Below are positions 55,169 to 63,552 of a DNA stretch of 64,000 nt, piece by piece. Source of the stretch: Kordiimonadaceae bacterium. GTDB lineage: Bacteria; Pseudomonadota; Alphaproteobacteria; Sphingomonadales; Kordiimonadaceae. The position numbers and the translations under genes were made by a program. The first letter of the stretch is position 1. Each line of letters opens with the position of its first letter. The stretch lies in the NCBI GenBank assembly GCA_017640725.1, contig JAEPQB010000004.1:62001-126000 (forward strand). Direction: 5' to 3'. The notes beneath the pieces were generated by a model, which saw only the letters and a program-made list of their open reading frames with translations, was not told where the DNA came from and did not search any database.

Positions 55169-55834
55169 CGCAAGTTCAATCATTTGGCACAGAGATTGGG
55201 CGACATCATCACGGTTTTTTGCCGACTTGATCCATGCTGGCAATTTTGTGAAAAAGGAGCTGGAACCGGGAGTTGGTGGTCGTCCTCTATGATCTGCTTC
55301 AATGTAGGAAAGATACTCTTCAGCATGGGCTGTGTTATAGGCATACAGAGTTCCTTCTTTGAAGTCCTTTTGTAGCAGCAGTTTACACCCGAAAACAGGG
55401 TCCCGCGGTTGATCAGGTGTCAAGAACGGGTGCCATCCAATCTCGATCGTGTTCGGCGCGCCGCAGTGTGAGCATTTGGGATGCAGTGATCTCGGTAGAT
55501 TAGCTGTTTTCGGCCTTGGCGAAAAACTAAGCTTAGTAAACTCTCCGTTGCAGCTCCTGCACCGAGGCGGGATACTGCGATCTTTCATCTTTGCTCTAGG
55601 GGTTACGTCGCCAAACCAGTTTTTTGTGTCAACGTGTTCATAATAATGACCGGTATCGCTACGCATTGGTGATCTGTGGAATGATCGGGTTAATGAAAGG
55701 CCACAGTTCCCGCAGCTAAGTCTGCCGTCCTTGATCTGGGCAGGCTCATCGCATTTGGGACATTGAACTAAATACTCACCACCAAACCCGGCGAGCTTTT
55801 TGCCGCTATCCTGAAATCGTCCACCATCGGTCAT
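55154..55834 (-). CDS. Zinc-ribbon-containing protein (TFIIB-type ribbon family)
   Basis: A 226-residue protein started at the ATG at 55834 (GGGAC upstream; a TTG at 55849 is an alternative). It has an N-terminal CPKCDEP...CGNCGL ribbon and two more Cys pairs (PPRCRSCNGE, HPKCSHCGAP), four to six metal-binding pairs in all. The C-terminal half (GTLYAYNTAHAEEYLSYIEADHRGRPP...TKLPAWIKSAKNRDDVAQSL) occurs widely in bacteria next to ribbon domains. The function is unknown; nucleic-acid or regulatory binding is likely. Its upstream region is divergent with the carboxyltransferase. Confidence 0.75.
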   Translation of the reverse strand: MTDGGRFQDSGKKLAGFGGEYLVQCPKCDEPAQIKDGRLSCGNCGLSLTRSFHRSPMRSDTGHYYEHVDTKNWFGDVTPRAKMKDRSIPPRCRSCNGEFTKLSFSPRPKTANLPRSLHPKCSHCGAPNTIEIGWHPFLTPDQPRDPVFGCKLLLQKDFKEGTLYAYNTAHAEEYLSYIEADHRGRPPTPGSSSFFTKLPAWIKSAKNRDDVAQSLCQMIELAEKQS

Positions 55835-55912
55835 TTTTTGTCCCGTCAAATTGACTATTCTGAGCCAACTCTATTTCATGGGAGTGGCTGATTTCAAATG
55901 GGAATTCCAAAC

Positions 55913-57424
55913 ATGGGCTGGAAGAAAGAGCTTGCTGAAAAGAAAAAGCGTGAGGCGCTCGCGGAAAAAATGGGCGGCGAGGAGAAGGTCGCGCGCCAGC
56001 ACTCTCGCGGCAAGCTGGACGTTCGCCAACGTTTGTTGAAGATGGCCGATGCTGGCAGCTTCCGTGAAATTGGCAAGCTCGCAGGCAAGGGCCACTATGA
56101 TGCGGACGGCGAGCTGGAAGACTTCACACCGGCCAATTTTGTGTTTGGCAAGGCAACCGTAGACGGGGCGCCTGTGGTGCTGGCGGGTGACGATTTCACC
56201 GTGCGCGGCGGTGCGGCGGACGCTGCCATATGGCGCAAGGGCATGCTCGCGGAACAGATGGCGCACGAATATGGGTTGCCGATTATCCGACTGATTGATG
56301 GCACAGGTGGCGGTGGCTCTGTGAAGTCGCTTGAAGACATGGGCCTGACGTATGTGCCGTTTCTGCCCGGGTGGGAACATGTGGTCAAAAACCTGGAGAG
56401 TGTGCCGGTCGTCTCGCTCGCGCTTGGTTCTGTTGCGGGATTGGGCGCTGCGCGCGTGGTGGCGAGCCACTATAGCCTGATGGTGAAGGGCATGAGCCAT
56501 ATGTTCACAGCGGGCCCTGCGGTGGTGGCGGCGATTGGCGAAAACCTGGACAAAGAGGCGCTCGGCGGCGCTGATATCCACGCCCGTAACGGTGCGGTGG
56601 ATGATGTGGTTGAAAGCGAAAAGGCTGCGTTTGAAGCCGCGCGCACGTTCCTGAGCTATCTGCCATCCAAGGCTGGTGCGCCGCTGAAGAGAGTGGAGAC
56701 CAAGGACGGTATCGAGCGCCGGGACGAAAGTCTGCTGAAAGCCGTGCCGGAAGACCGACAAAAGGCTTATTCCATGCGCGCGATCCTCAAAAGCGTGATG
56801 GACCGTGACAGTCTGTTTGAAATAGGCAAGCTTTGGGGCCGGTCGGCGATCACGGCGCTCGCGCGGCTGGATGGCTGGCCTGTGGCGGTGCTGGCATCTG
56901 ACCCCTCACATCTGGGCGGTAGCTGGACAGCAGATACAGCGCGCAAAGTGGAACGTTTTGTGAAGCTCGCGAACACTTTTGGGCTACCAGTTGTGCATTT
57001 TGTCGATAATCCGGGCTTTATGATCGGGCTTGAGGCTGAAAAAGCCGCAACCATTCGCTTTGGCGTTGATGCTTTAAATGGGATTTACACCTCGAAAGTG
57101 CCCTGGGCGACGGTTGTGGTGCGCAAGGCCTACGGGGTGGCGGGTGCCGCCATGAGCGACCACACGCGGTTCCAGTATCGGTTTGCCTGGCCTTCAGGCG
57201 ACTGGGGTAGTTTGCCTCTCGAAGGTGGTATTGAGGTTGCCTACAAATCTGAGCTTGAGAAGGCCGACGACCCAGAGGCGCATCTAGCCGCAATCCGTGC
57301 GCGGCTTGATAAGGTCAGGAGCCCGTTCCGCACGGCAGAAGCTTTCATGATTGAAGACGTGATCGACCCGCGCGAAACGCGGCCCTTACTCTGCGAATTT
57401 GCGAATTTGGTCGTGGGGTCTTAA
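55913..57424 (+). CDS. Carboxyltransferase (propionyl/acetyl-CoA carboxylase beta-like)
   Basis: A 503-residue crotonase-fold carboxyltransferase. Start chosen at the ATG at 55913, which matches family N termini (MGWKKELAEKKKREAL...EKVARQHSRGKLDVRQR); ATG at 55898 adds five residues. GFT-like oxyanion regions DGTGGGGSVKS and VDNPGFMIGLEAEKAA(T) plus AYGVAGAAMSDHTRF are typical of PccB/methylmalonyl-CoA decarboxylase-type proteins. No biotin carboxylase or biotin carrier is adjacent. The last 86 bases are duplicated with nine changes at 57995. Confidence 0.92.
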   Translation: MGWKKELAEKKKREALAEKMGGEEKVARQHSRGKLDVRQRLLKMADAGSFREIGKLAGKGHYDADGELEDFTPANFVFGKATVDGAPVVLAGDDFTVRGGAADAAIWRKGMLAEQMAHEYGLPIIRLIDGTGGGGSVKSLEDMGLTYVPFLPGWEHVVKNLESVPVVSLALGSVAGLGAARVVASHYSLMVKGMSHMFTAGPAVVAAIGENLDKEALGGADIHARNGAVDDVVESEKAAFEAARTFLSYLPSKAGAPLKRVETKDGIERRDESLLKAVPEDRQKAYSMRAILKSVMDRDSLFEIGKLWGRSAITALARLDGWPVAVLASDPSHLGGSWTADTARKVERFVKLANTFGLPVVHFVDNPGFMIGLEAEKAATIRFGVDALNGIYTSKVPWATVVVRKAYGVAGAAMSDHTRFQYRFAWPSGDWGSLPLEGGIEVAYKSELEKADDPEAHLAAIRARLDKVRSPFRTAEAFMIEDVIDPRETRPLLCEFANLVVGS

Positions 57425-57490
57425 AAATACCCGGCTTGACGTATCCCGGACAATACCGCAAATCTATCTCGACAAGAATTTGAGGAAGAT

Positions 57491-57988
57491 ATGATCAAGC
57501 AAGACGTCGCCGGTCGCAAATTCGCCGCCTTTGGAAAAACCCGGGCTAAAAACATCAAGATTTTGTTGGGACTTCTCGCGAGTACTGTAGTTCTTTCGTA
57601 CTTGTATTACAGGTCAGAACTTGGCTCTAGCGATCCATCTACACCCAATTTATTAATCTATGCGGTCATAGGTTCACTACTCGCAATTGGGAAGGTGTTA
57701 TACGAAATCCATCTCGACATGCCTTTTTTGCATTTTACTGAGGACCAGTTTTACTTCGACGAAGATGGAAAAGAGACAAAGCACTATTGGCGGGAAGTTG
57801 AAGATATCCGCGAGATCCAACTGATGGATCGGGGCATGCCACGTCAGGACAAAGTTGTTGCTATCGTAAAGAGTAAAGGCGAACAGGTCACCATAGACCC
57901 CAGAGTTGTGCGTTTTGACGGTGCTGATGTTGAAGCTATCGCGAGACAGTTTTGGCAGGCCGCAATCGCGAAGATAAGCTCAAAATAG
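57491..57988 (+). CDS. Hypothetical membrane protein, PH-like C terminus
   Basis: A 165-residue protein with two membrane segments (about residues 22-42 and 54-70), then a soluble beta-rich part (FLHFTEDQFYFDEDGKETKHYWREVEDIREIQLMDRG ... QVTIDPRVVRF) that resembles a small PH-like domain. It sits between the carboxyltransferase and a copy of that gene's 3' end, so it looks like an inserted passenger. Not recognised. Ribosome site GAGGAAG precedes the ATG. Confidence 0.65.
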   Translation: MIKQDVAGRKFAAFGKTRAKNIKILLGLLASTVVLSYLYYRSELGSSDPSTPNLLIYAVIGSLLAIGKVLYEIHLDMPFLHFTEDQFYFDEDGKETKHYWREVEDIREIQLMDRGMPRQDKVVAIVKSKGEQVTIDPRVVRFDGADVEAIARQFWQAAIAKISSK

Positions 57989-57994
57989 TGTCCT

Positions 57995-58080
57995 AGAAGC
58001 TTTCATGATTGAAGATGTGATCGACCCGCGCGAAACACGGCCTCTACTGTGCGAATTCGCAAACTTGGTCGCGGGGTCTT
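57995..58080 (+). pseudogene. Duplicated 3' end of the carboxyltransferase gene
   Basis: 86 bases align to 57337-57422 with nine differences (77 of 86 identical). Eight of the nine are synonymous and the ninth is Val to Ala. The reading frame is kept (EAFMIEDVIDPRETRPLLC..LVAGS) but the stop is lost, and it runs on to TGA at 58122. It has no start or body, so it is not expressed as such. The stretch 58081-58311 holds no further gene. Confidence 0.85.
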
Positions 58081-58311
58081 GGTCCGCCAAAACAATAGTA
58101 TTTGCTATTTGCAGCATTTCATGACCATATGCGCGCACATTTGCCGCGCGAAGATGACGAGCAAGATCGTTGGCAGCAGATGTTTGGAGAGGCGACAGGA
58201 CTGTCTGCTGCTCTTTTTTTGGCGTCCAAGACGCCCATATGACGGCGGTTTTTCTGCGCAAGCCCCCCTTTACAAGACAATCGTGACACCAACCTGAATT
58301 TTTCGGGCGCG

Positions 58312-59694
58312 ATGTCTGTTGAAAGAAAAACATTGAGTAATTTTGAAAGCCTTGGCCTTTCCAAGGCCATCCTTCGTGCTGTGTCTGCGGCCGGATACGA
58401 TAATCCGACCCCCATTCAAAAGGCCGCCATACCGGCACTTTTGAAAAAACGCGATATTGTTGGCATCGCGCAAACAGGCACAGGGAAAACAGCAGCATTT
58501 GTGTTGCCGCTGTTGGACCAAATCGCGAACACCTATGAACGTCCTGCCGCCAACACCTGCGATGTGTTAATTTTGGCACCAACACGCGAATTGGCGGCCC
58601 AGATCCATGAAAATGTGCGCCTGTACGGCAAATATGTGGAGATGACCTCCACAATCATCGTGGGTGGTGTGAAACCCGGCAAACAGGTGCGCGCCCTAAG
58701 CCGTGGCATCAGTGTATTGGTTGCCACGCCTGGCCGGCTTGAAGACCTTCAGTCAACCGGTGCGATCAGCCTACATGCCACTAAGGCGGTTGTGCTGGAT
58801 GAAGCCGACCAGATGATGGATATGGGTTTCATTCCTGCGATCCGCCGCATCATGAAAAGCCTGCCAAATAAACGCCAAACCATTCTGTTTTCCGCGACAA
58901 TGCCAAAACAGATCCGCAGCCTGGCAAACGATTTCCTGCACCGGCCGGAAGAAATTTCGGTAACGCCAGCTTCCAAGCCGGTGGACCGGATCAAGCAGTC
59001 TGTGATTGCTGTCGCGAAAGCGGACAAGCGGCAAAAGCTGGTTGAAGTTCTGAATGGGCAGGAATTTGAACGCGCCATCGTTTTCTCGCGCACCAAACAT
59101 GGTGCTAACAAAATTGCCCGGCATCTGGAAAATGCTGGCATCACCGCTGATGCGATCCATGGCAACAAAAGTCAAAATCAGCGCGAAAGAACCCTGAGCG
59201 GCTTCAAGTCTGGCGAGATTTCTGTGCTGGTGGCGACAGATATTGCAGCACGTGGCATCGATATTGGCGGCGTGTCCCATGTTATCAATTTCGACCTGCC
59301 AAACGTACCAGAGGCCTATGTACACCGTATTGGTCGTACAGCGCGCGCTGGCGCCAGCGGTGTTGCCATCTCCTTCTGTGATGTGGAAGAGCGAGACCTG
59401 TTGCGCGATATCGAAAAGCTGATCGGTCGTGCTTTTGACGTCGAAGGTGAGTTTGCAGGGGAAGCTGCGATGGCAGAAACCAAGCAGCGCGCCAATGGCC
59501 CGCGCCGCAACGGCAACAGGGCCAAGCCTGCTGGGCAAGCGAGACGTAACAGCAAACCAAAAGGCAAAGCCAATAACTCGCGCAATGAGCGCCGGTCAGA
59601 CAGTTCTCAAGGCAACGAGGGTGGACAGAGAAATCAGCCTAAACGCCGTCGGAACCGTCGCAGGCCCTCAAAAGGGGCACCCAAGGCCGCTTAG
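58312..59694 (+). CDS. DEAD-box RNA helicase (RhlE type)
   Basis: A 460-residue RNA helicase. Q motif NPTPIQ, AQTGTGKTAA, PTRELAAQ, VLDEADQMMDMGF, FSATMPK, VATDIAARGIDI and HRIGRTAR appear in normal order within the first 370 residues. The last 90 residues are basic and rich in Gly, Asn, Arg and Lys, an unstructured RNA-binding tail. Resembles RhlE, involved in ribosome assembly or cold growth. No partner gene beside it. Confidence 0.93.
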   Translation: MSVERKTLSNFESLGLSKAILRAVSAAGYDNPTPIQKAAIPALLKKRDIVGIAQTGTGKTAAFVLPLLDQIANTYERPAANTCDVLILAPTRELAAQIHENVRLYGKYVEMTSTIIVGGVKPGKQVRALSRGISVLVATPGRLEDLQSTGAISLHATKAVVLDEADQMMDMGFIPAIRRIMKSLPNKRQTILFSATMPKQIRSLANDFLHRPEEISVTPASKPVDRIKQSVIAVAKADKRQKLVEVLNGQEFERAIVFSRTKHGANKIARHLENAGITADAIHGNKSQNQRERTLSGFKSGEISVLVATDIAARGIDIGGVSHVINFDLPNVPEAYVHRIGRTARAGASGVAISFCDVEERDLLRDIEKLIGRAFDVEGEFAGEAAMAETKQRANGPRRNGNRAKPAGQARRNSKPKGKANNSRNERRSDSSQGNEGGQRNQPKRRRNRRRPSKGAPKAA

Positions 59695-59700
59695 CCACTG

Positions 59701-60864
59701 TTAGCGTTCTCGGTGTGCGAGTAGTTCTTTCAGCTTGTCGATTGGCAGGGCAGGAATTGTGACCGTTTGTTGCCGTGCAACGTTGAAGCTTTCCATGTCT
59801 TCCGCCATCAGGAGAGAGTTATAGATGCTCTCTTCTGTCGCCTCGATCGTCGCCTGAAACAGGGGTGACATCAGGTTGTTCGGCACTTCCGGATATTCAT
59901 TTACAGAATTGCGGCGCTCTGGCGTACGGCGCACATCGGCATGCGTTGAAAAAGCGATAACATAATCGCCCGAACCATTGGTGAGGCTGGCGCCTGTGCG
60001 CGCAACACCGGCCATGGCGCGGCGCGCAAGGCGTGTGAGGTTCCGGTCCGATAGCGGCGCATCGGTCGCGACCACAATCATGATTGAGCCATCCGCTTTG
60101 TCTGTATCCAAGTGATCTTGAAGATAGAATTGGCCCAGCGCCTCGCCCACACGGATGCCGTCTATATTCAGGACGCCGCCATAATTGCTTTGCACCAAAA
60201 CGCCCACCGTATAGCCACCAAGCGACGCGGGCAGCTTGCGCGACGAGGTGCCAATACCGCCTTTCCAGCTGAAGGCAACTGTGCCGGTGCCTGCACCCAC
60301 ATTGCCTTCTTCCACAGGGCCGGGTTTGGCAGTTGTGATGGCTTCTTCGATGATCTCTGGCGTCAGGGCGCGGGCGCGAATGTCGTTCAGGTAGCCATCA
60401 TTGGTCTCGCCGACAACCGCGTTCACAGAACGCGCGTTTTGATTGCCGGGGTAGTTCAGCGTCCAATTCAGTATCGCGTCTGCGCCGCGCGGCACAGCAA
60501 GCGTATTGGTGAGGATAATTGGTGTCTCTATTTCACCCAGCTCCATGATCTGGCTGATGCCCATCATCTTGCCAAAACCGTTTCCGTTGTGTACGGCGGC
60601 GGGCACCTTGTCCTGATACAAGTTACCGCCATGGGGCAGGATGGCTGTCGCACCTGTGCGGACCGAACGACCCTCGATCAGCGTGACATGCCCGACCAAA
60701 ACGCCTTCAACATCGGTGATGGTGTTCAATTTACCGGTTGATAGAACACCCGGCTTGATGCTTATCTCTCTTGCCCTTGAACGCATCTCGTCAGCTGAAA
60801 TTGATAAGCTGCAAAGCAGGCTTAGCAACATCAATAGCAATATTGAGAGACGATTTTTCACCAC
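59701..60864 (-). CDS. P1 (S58/DmpA-type) family aminopeptidase, exported
   Basis: A 387-residue Ntn-like hydrolase using GTG at 60864 with AAGGGG six bases upstream (GTG at 60861 and TTG at 60870 are alternatives). A signal peptide ends near residue 24 (LLSLLCSLSISA). The P1 pattern is clear: ITDVEGVLVGHVTL, AAVHNGNGFGKMMG, GTVAFSWKGGIGTSSR and YTVGVLVQSNYGG. Gly259-Ser260 in ADGSIMIVVATDAPL is the site where family members cleave themselves, Ser becoming the nucleophile. It should act on D- or beta-amino acid ends in the periplasm. Confidence 0.88.
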   Translation of the reverse strand: MVKNRLSILLLMLLSLLCSLSISADEMRSRAREISIKPGVLSTGKLNTITDVEGVLVGHVTLIEGRSVRTGATAILPHGGNLYQDKVPAAVHNGNGFGKMMGISQIMELGEIETPIILTNTLAVPRGADAILNWTLNYPGNQNARSVNAVVGETNDGYLNDIRARALTPEIIEEAITTAKPGPVEEGNVGAGTGTVAFSWKGGIGTSSRKLPASLGGYTVGVLVQSNYGGVLNIDGIRVGEALGQFYLQDHLDTDKADGSIMIVVATDAPLSDRNLTRLARRAMAGVARTGASLTNGSGDYVIAFSTHADVRRTPERRNSVNEYPEVPNNLMSPLFQATIEATEESIYNSLLMAEDMESFNVARQQTVTIPALPIDKLKELLAHRER

Positions 60865-60905
60865 TAACAACCCCTTAACTCCCGTTGGCTGGTTTCAACG
60901 CGGTG

Positions 60906-61202
60906 CTAGTCTTTCAACCTTTCGACGGACTCCATCAAAAGAGGCCGAATTTTTCCGCGAACTAACCAGTGGGCACCACCTTTTTCAAACATTTTGCGTA
61001 TCTGTCCTTCAGTAAGGTCAGATTCTGCCAATTCCTCGAGATAATCCCTGAGCTCGGAACGCTGGCGCCCTCCGAAAAAGCTGTTAATTGAAAATTCAAG
61101 TGCCTCGTCAAAAGTTGACCCCATCAACATAAAGTCTTGATGGAACATACCGCAGTATGTGAACCAAACCTTAGGCGCTTTTGTAATCGGGTCTCGTGCC
61201 AT
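60906..61202 (-). CDS. CdiI_2-like immunity protein
   Basis: A 98-residue protein beginning MARDPITKAPKVWFTYCGMFHQDF. The text FHQDF..STFDEALEFSINSFFGGRQRSELRDYLEELAESDLTEGQIRKMFEKGGAHW follows the pattern of one contact-dependent inhibition immunity family (CdiI_2, PF18593). It has no cdiA/cdiB or toxin beside it, so it would be an orphan immunity gene or a relative with another use. It begins 4 bases after the GNAT gene on the same strand and is probably co-transcribed with it. Confidence 0.5.
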   Translation of the reverse strand: MARDPITKAPKVWFTYCGMFHQDFMLMGSTFDEALEFSINSFFGGRQRSELRDYLEELAESDLTEGQIRKMFEKGGAHWLVRGKIRPLLMESVERLKD

Positions 61203-61206
61203 GGGG

Positions 61207-62349
61207 CTAAGCTATAGATTTCTCATAAACCCGGTAGGTTTTGTAAATTTCGCAGCCGATTTCCTCTAAGATGGAGATCATGCCTTCATTGTCTTCGAGT
61301 ATCCAGCCGAGCTCGCCCCAGTATGCGCCGCGGTCCATCACATTGTCCTGGCTGACGCGGATCATCCACATGGCCATCGCTGCCCCCAGTGGGCCTTTCT
61401 GGAATTTCTTGCGCACACCCATCAAGGGTACACGGCAGCGGTCCTCCTTGCCGTTCATCATGCGCCAGCCAACCTTGGCCCAACCAAATGGGAATAGCTT
61501 GCCGTCCAAGTCCCTGAGTTTGTGGTTCACGTCCGGGATAGTCAGCATAAACGCAACCGGTTCGCCGTCATATTCGCAGATCATGGTGCGGTAGGGCTTC
61601 ACAACCGGCTTCAACGCCTGTGCACCATGCTCAACCTCATGCTCAGTAAAGGGTACATAACCCCAATTGTCTGACCAGGCTTCGTTATAGATATCGAGCA
61701 CCACAGCGACTTCTTCGTCAAAGCGCTTCATGTCGATTTCGCGCATTGTCACGCGCTTGTTCTTTTCCGCCATTTTAACAATGCGCAGCGCGCGCTCTGG
61801 CGGGTCCAGCAAAAGATCAAGCTGGAAGGCGTGCATGTCTTTAGCTTTATCAAAACCATCCGCCTTCAACCAGCCGTCATATTGCTGTCTGCCATGGGGC
61901 ATCATAAAGCAGGGCGGGGTATCGAAGCCGTCCACAAGTGTGCCGACTTCCTCTGCGCTCGAAAAAGACCACGGCCCTTGCATGCGCTTCATACCGCGTT
62001 CTTTGAGCCAAGCCTCAGCGGAATTTAGCAGCGCCTTGCCTACGGCCTCATCGGTGGCTTCAAAAAAGCCAAAATGGCCGAGGTTAGGGCCCCATTTTTC
62101 CTGTGCAAGGCTGTCGACCTGCGCGCTGATGCGGCCAACCAGATTGCCGTTTTGCTCGGCCACCCAAAGGGCCACTTCTGCATGTTCAAAATAGGGGTTT
62201 TTGTCCGAGCGCAGGGCATCCATGCGCTCCATCATCAGGGGCTGAATCCAGTTCGGGTCGTCCGCATACACCGTGCGCGTGACGTTCACAAAGTCCTTCA
62301 GGCTTTTGTTATCGGTGATTTGGCGGATAGTGATGCTGCTGTCAGCCAC
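61207..62349 (-). CDS. GNAT family acyltransferase-like protein (YghO type)
   Basis: A 380-residue protein with a GNAT-like N-terminal half: FVNVTRTVYADDPNWIQPL, VALWVAEQNGNLVGRISAQVD, FGFFEATDEAVGKALLNSAEAWLKERGMKRMQGP. Later parts (SDNWGYVPFTEHEV, FMLTIPDVNHKL, WGELGWILEDNEGMISILE) match the two-domain YghO-like group. Substrate and role unknown; YghO-like genes often lie near lipid genes, as here (desaturase follows upstream). Confidence 0.8.
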   Translation of the reverse strand: MADSSITIRQITDNKSLKDFVNVTRTVYADDPNWIQPLMMERMDALRSDKNPYFEHAEVALWVAEQNGNLVGRISAQVDSLAQEKWGPNLGHFGFFEATDEAVGKALLNSAEAWLKERGMKRMQGPWSFSSAEEVGTLVDGFDTPPCFMMPHGRQQYDGWLKADGFDKAKDMHAFQLDLLLDPPERALRIVKMAEKNKRVTMREIDMKRFDEEVAVVLDIYNEAWSDNWGYVPFTEHEVEHGAQALKPVVKPYRTMICEYDGEPVAFMLTIPDVNHKLRDLDGKLFPFGWAKVGWRMMNGKEDRCRVPLMGVRKKFQKGPLGAAMAMWMIRVSQDNVMDRGAYWGELGWILEDNEGMISILEEIGCEIYKTYRVYEKSIA

Positions 62350-62427
62350 AGGCGTGCCCCTTCAAACGTGTGTGGTCAGGCCCATTGGATACCGGACTGA
62401 AAGAATAATGCAAGAGGGCAGAGAGGC

Positions 62428-63534
62428 TTATGCCTTCTGGGATGCTTTTGCTTCGCGCCACAGCTGCACCATGGCGGCCCATAGGCTCGAGCGAGTGGCC
62501 TCGAGGTACAGCCGGTTGTCTGGCAGTTCGTTTTTCAGGCGGAAGTAAGCTGTTTCAAGCGCATGGTAAGGCATGCCCGGGAACAAATGGTGCGTTGCAT
62601 GGAAACGCAGGCCCACCGGCGCCCATAGCGGTGAGATATAACGGTTACCCGGCACATCTACGCTATCCAGGAACTCTGCCTGCTGTGTCATGCGTTCACG
62701 GCCGCCATTGCGGTATGCGTGGGCGGCTAGCGTGCGCAGGCCGTTCAATATGAAAATGGCCACTGTCACTACATACCAAACCGCCAGAAAAGCCGTGGGC
62801 AGAATGCCTGCATACCAGAGCCCAAAAGCTGTGTAGGCATAGACGCCAGTCAAAAAGTCTTCCATAAGCCAGCCGGCTTTCTGGTCCTTCTTCGGTAGGG
62901 GACGGATATAGGTGTAATCGATCACGAGGCTGCTGGCGCGTTGCCAGATATAATCCCGAAACTTGGGAATTATCAGCGTGAGCGGCATCAGGATCAGATA
63001 CCGTGCAACCAAAAGCACAGGCACAATCACTGCCTGAACGATGAATGCGACAATCTTCCAGGGTTCATTCACGGCAAATGGCAAATACTCGCCGTCCTCG
63101 GCCGTGCCATAATGCTGCGGCTTGTGGTGGTCGATATGCACATCCGCATAGGTATAGGCCGGAACCATCATCGGCATGCCGCAGGTTGCGTTCCAGAAGC
63201 GGCGGTACCAGGTAAAGGTACCTTTGCGGAAATGCGCCAGTTCATGAATGAAAATAACACCGCGATACAAGGCAAGTGTTGCAACTATCAGCGCAATTAT
63301 TTGGATAAGCGAACCAACCGGCGACAGGGTCGCAGCGGCAACAGCACCCCAGCCCAAAATCGCGCTGATGGTGAAATCGGTCCAGTAAATGCGGGGAATA
63401 GGCTTCCAGAGGTCGCGCACCAGCTTGCGGGCTTCCCTCAAAGGAAAGTCTGCTGCTTCAGGGTGTGCCCCAGAAATCCGTTCAACGGGTTCGTCACCGT
63501 TCAACGTTTCGCCATTTACAGCAACTTGTTGCAT
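62428..63534 (-). CDS. Membrane fatty acid desaturase
   Basis: A 368-residue integral-membrane di-iron enzyme. The three histidine boxes are His97-x3-His101 (HELAH), His133-x2-HisHis (HIDHH) and HATHH near residue 310, placed around hydrophobic segments in the order of DesA-type desaturases/hydroxylases. It may desaturate or hydroxylate acyl chains; a link with the Cfa cluster at the left edge is not shown. It lies between a flippase gene (18 bases) and the GNAT gene on the same strand. Confidence 0.9.
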   Translation of the reverse strand: MQQVAVNGETLNGDEPVERISGAHPEAADFPLREARKLVRDLWKPIPRIYWTDFTISAILGWGAVAAATLSPVGSLIQIIALIVATLALYRGVIFIHELAHFRKGTFTWYRRFWNATCGMPMMVPAYTYADVHIDHHKPQHYGTAEDGEYLPFAVNEPWKIVAFIVQAVIVPVLLVARYLILMPLTLIIPKFRDYIWQRASSLVIDYTYIRPLPKKDQKAGWLMEDFLTGVYAYTAFGLWYAGILPTAFLAVWYVVTVAIFILNGLRTLAAHAYRNGGRERMTQQAEFLDSVDVPGNRYISPLWAPVGLRFHATHHLFPGMPYHALETAYFRLKNELPDNRLYLEATRSSLWAAMVQLWREAKASQKA

Positions 63535-63552
63535 CGTTTATTCCAAATTTGG

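Noticed and set aside
57980-58654. 224-codon minus-strand frame over the duplicated tail
   Set aside because: Antisense to the fragment and to the start of the helicase gene; no motif or ribosome site.
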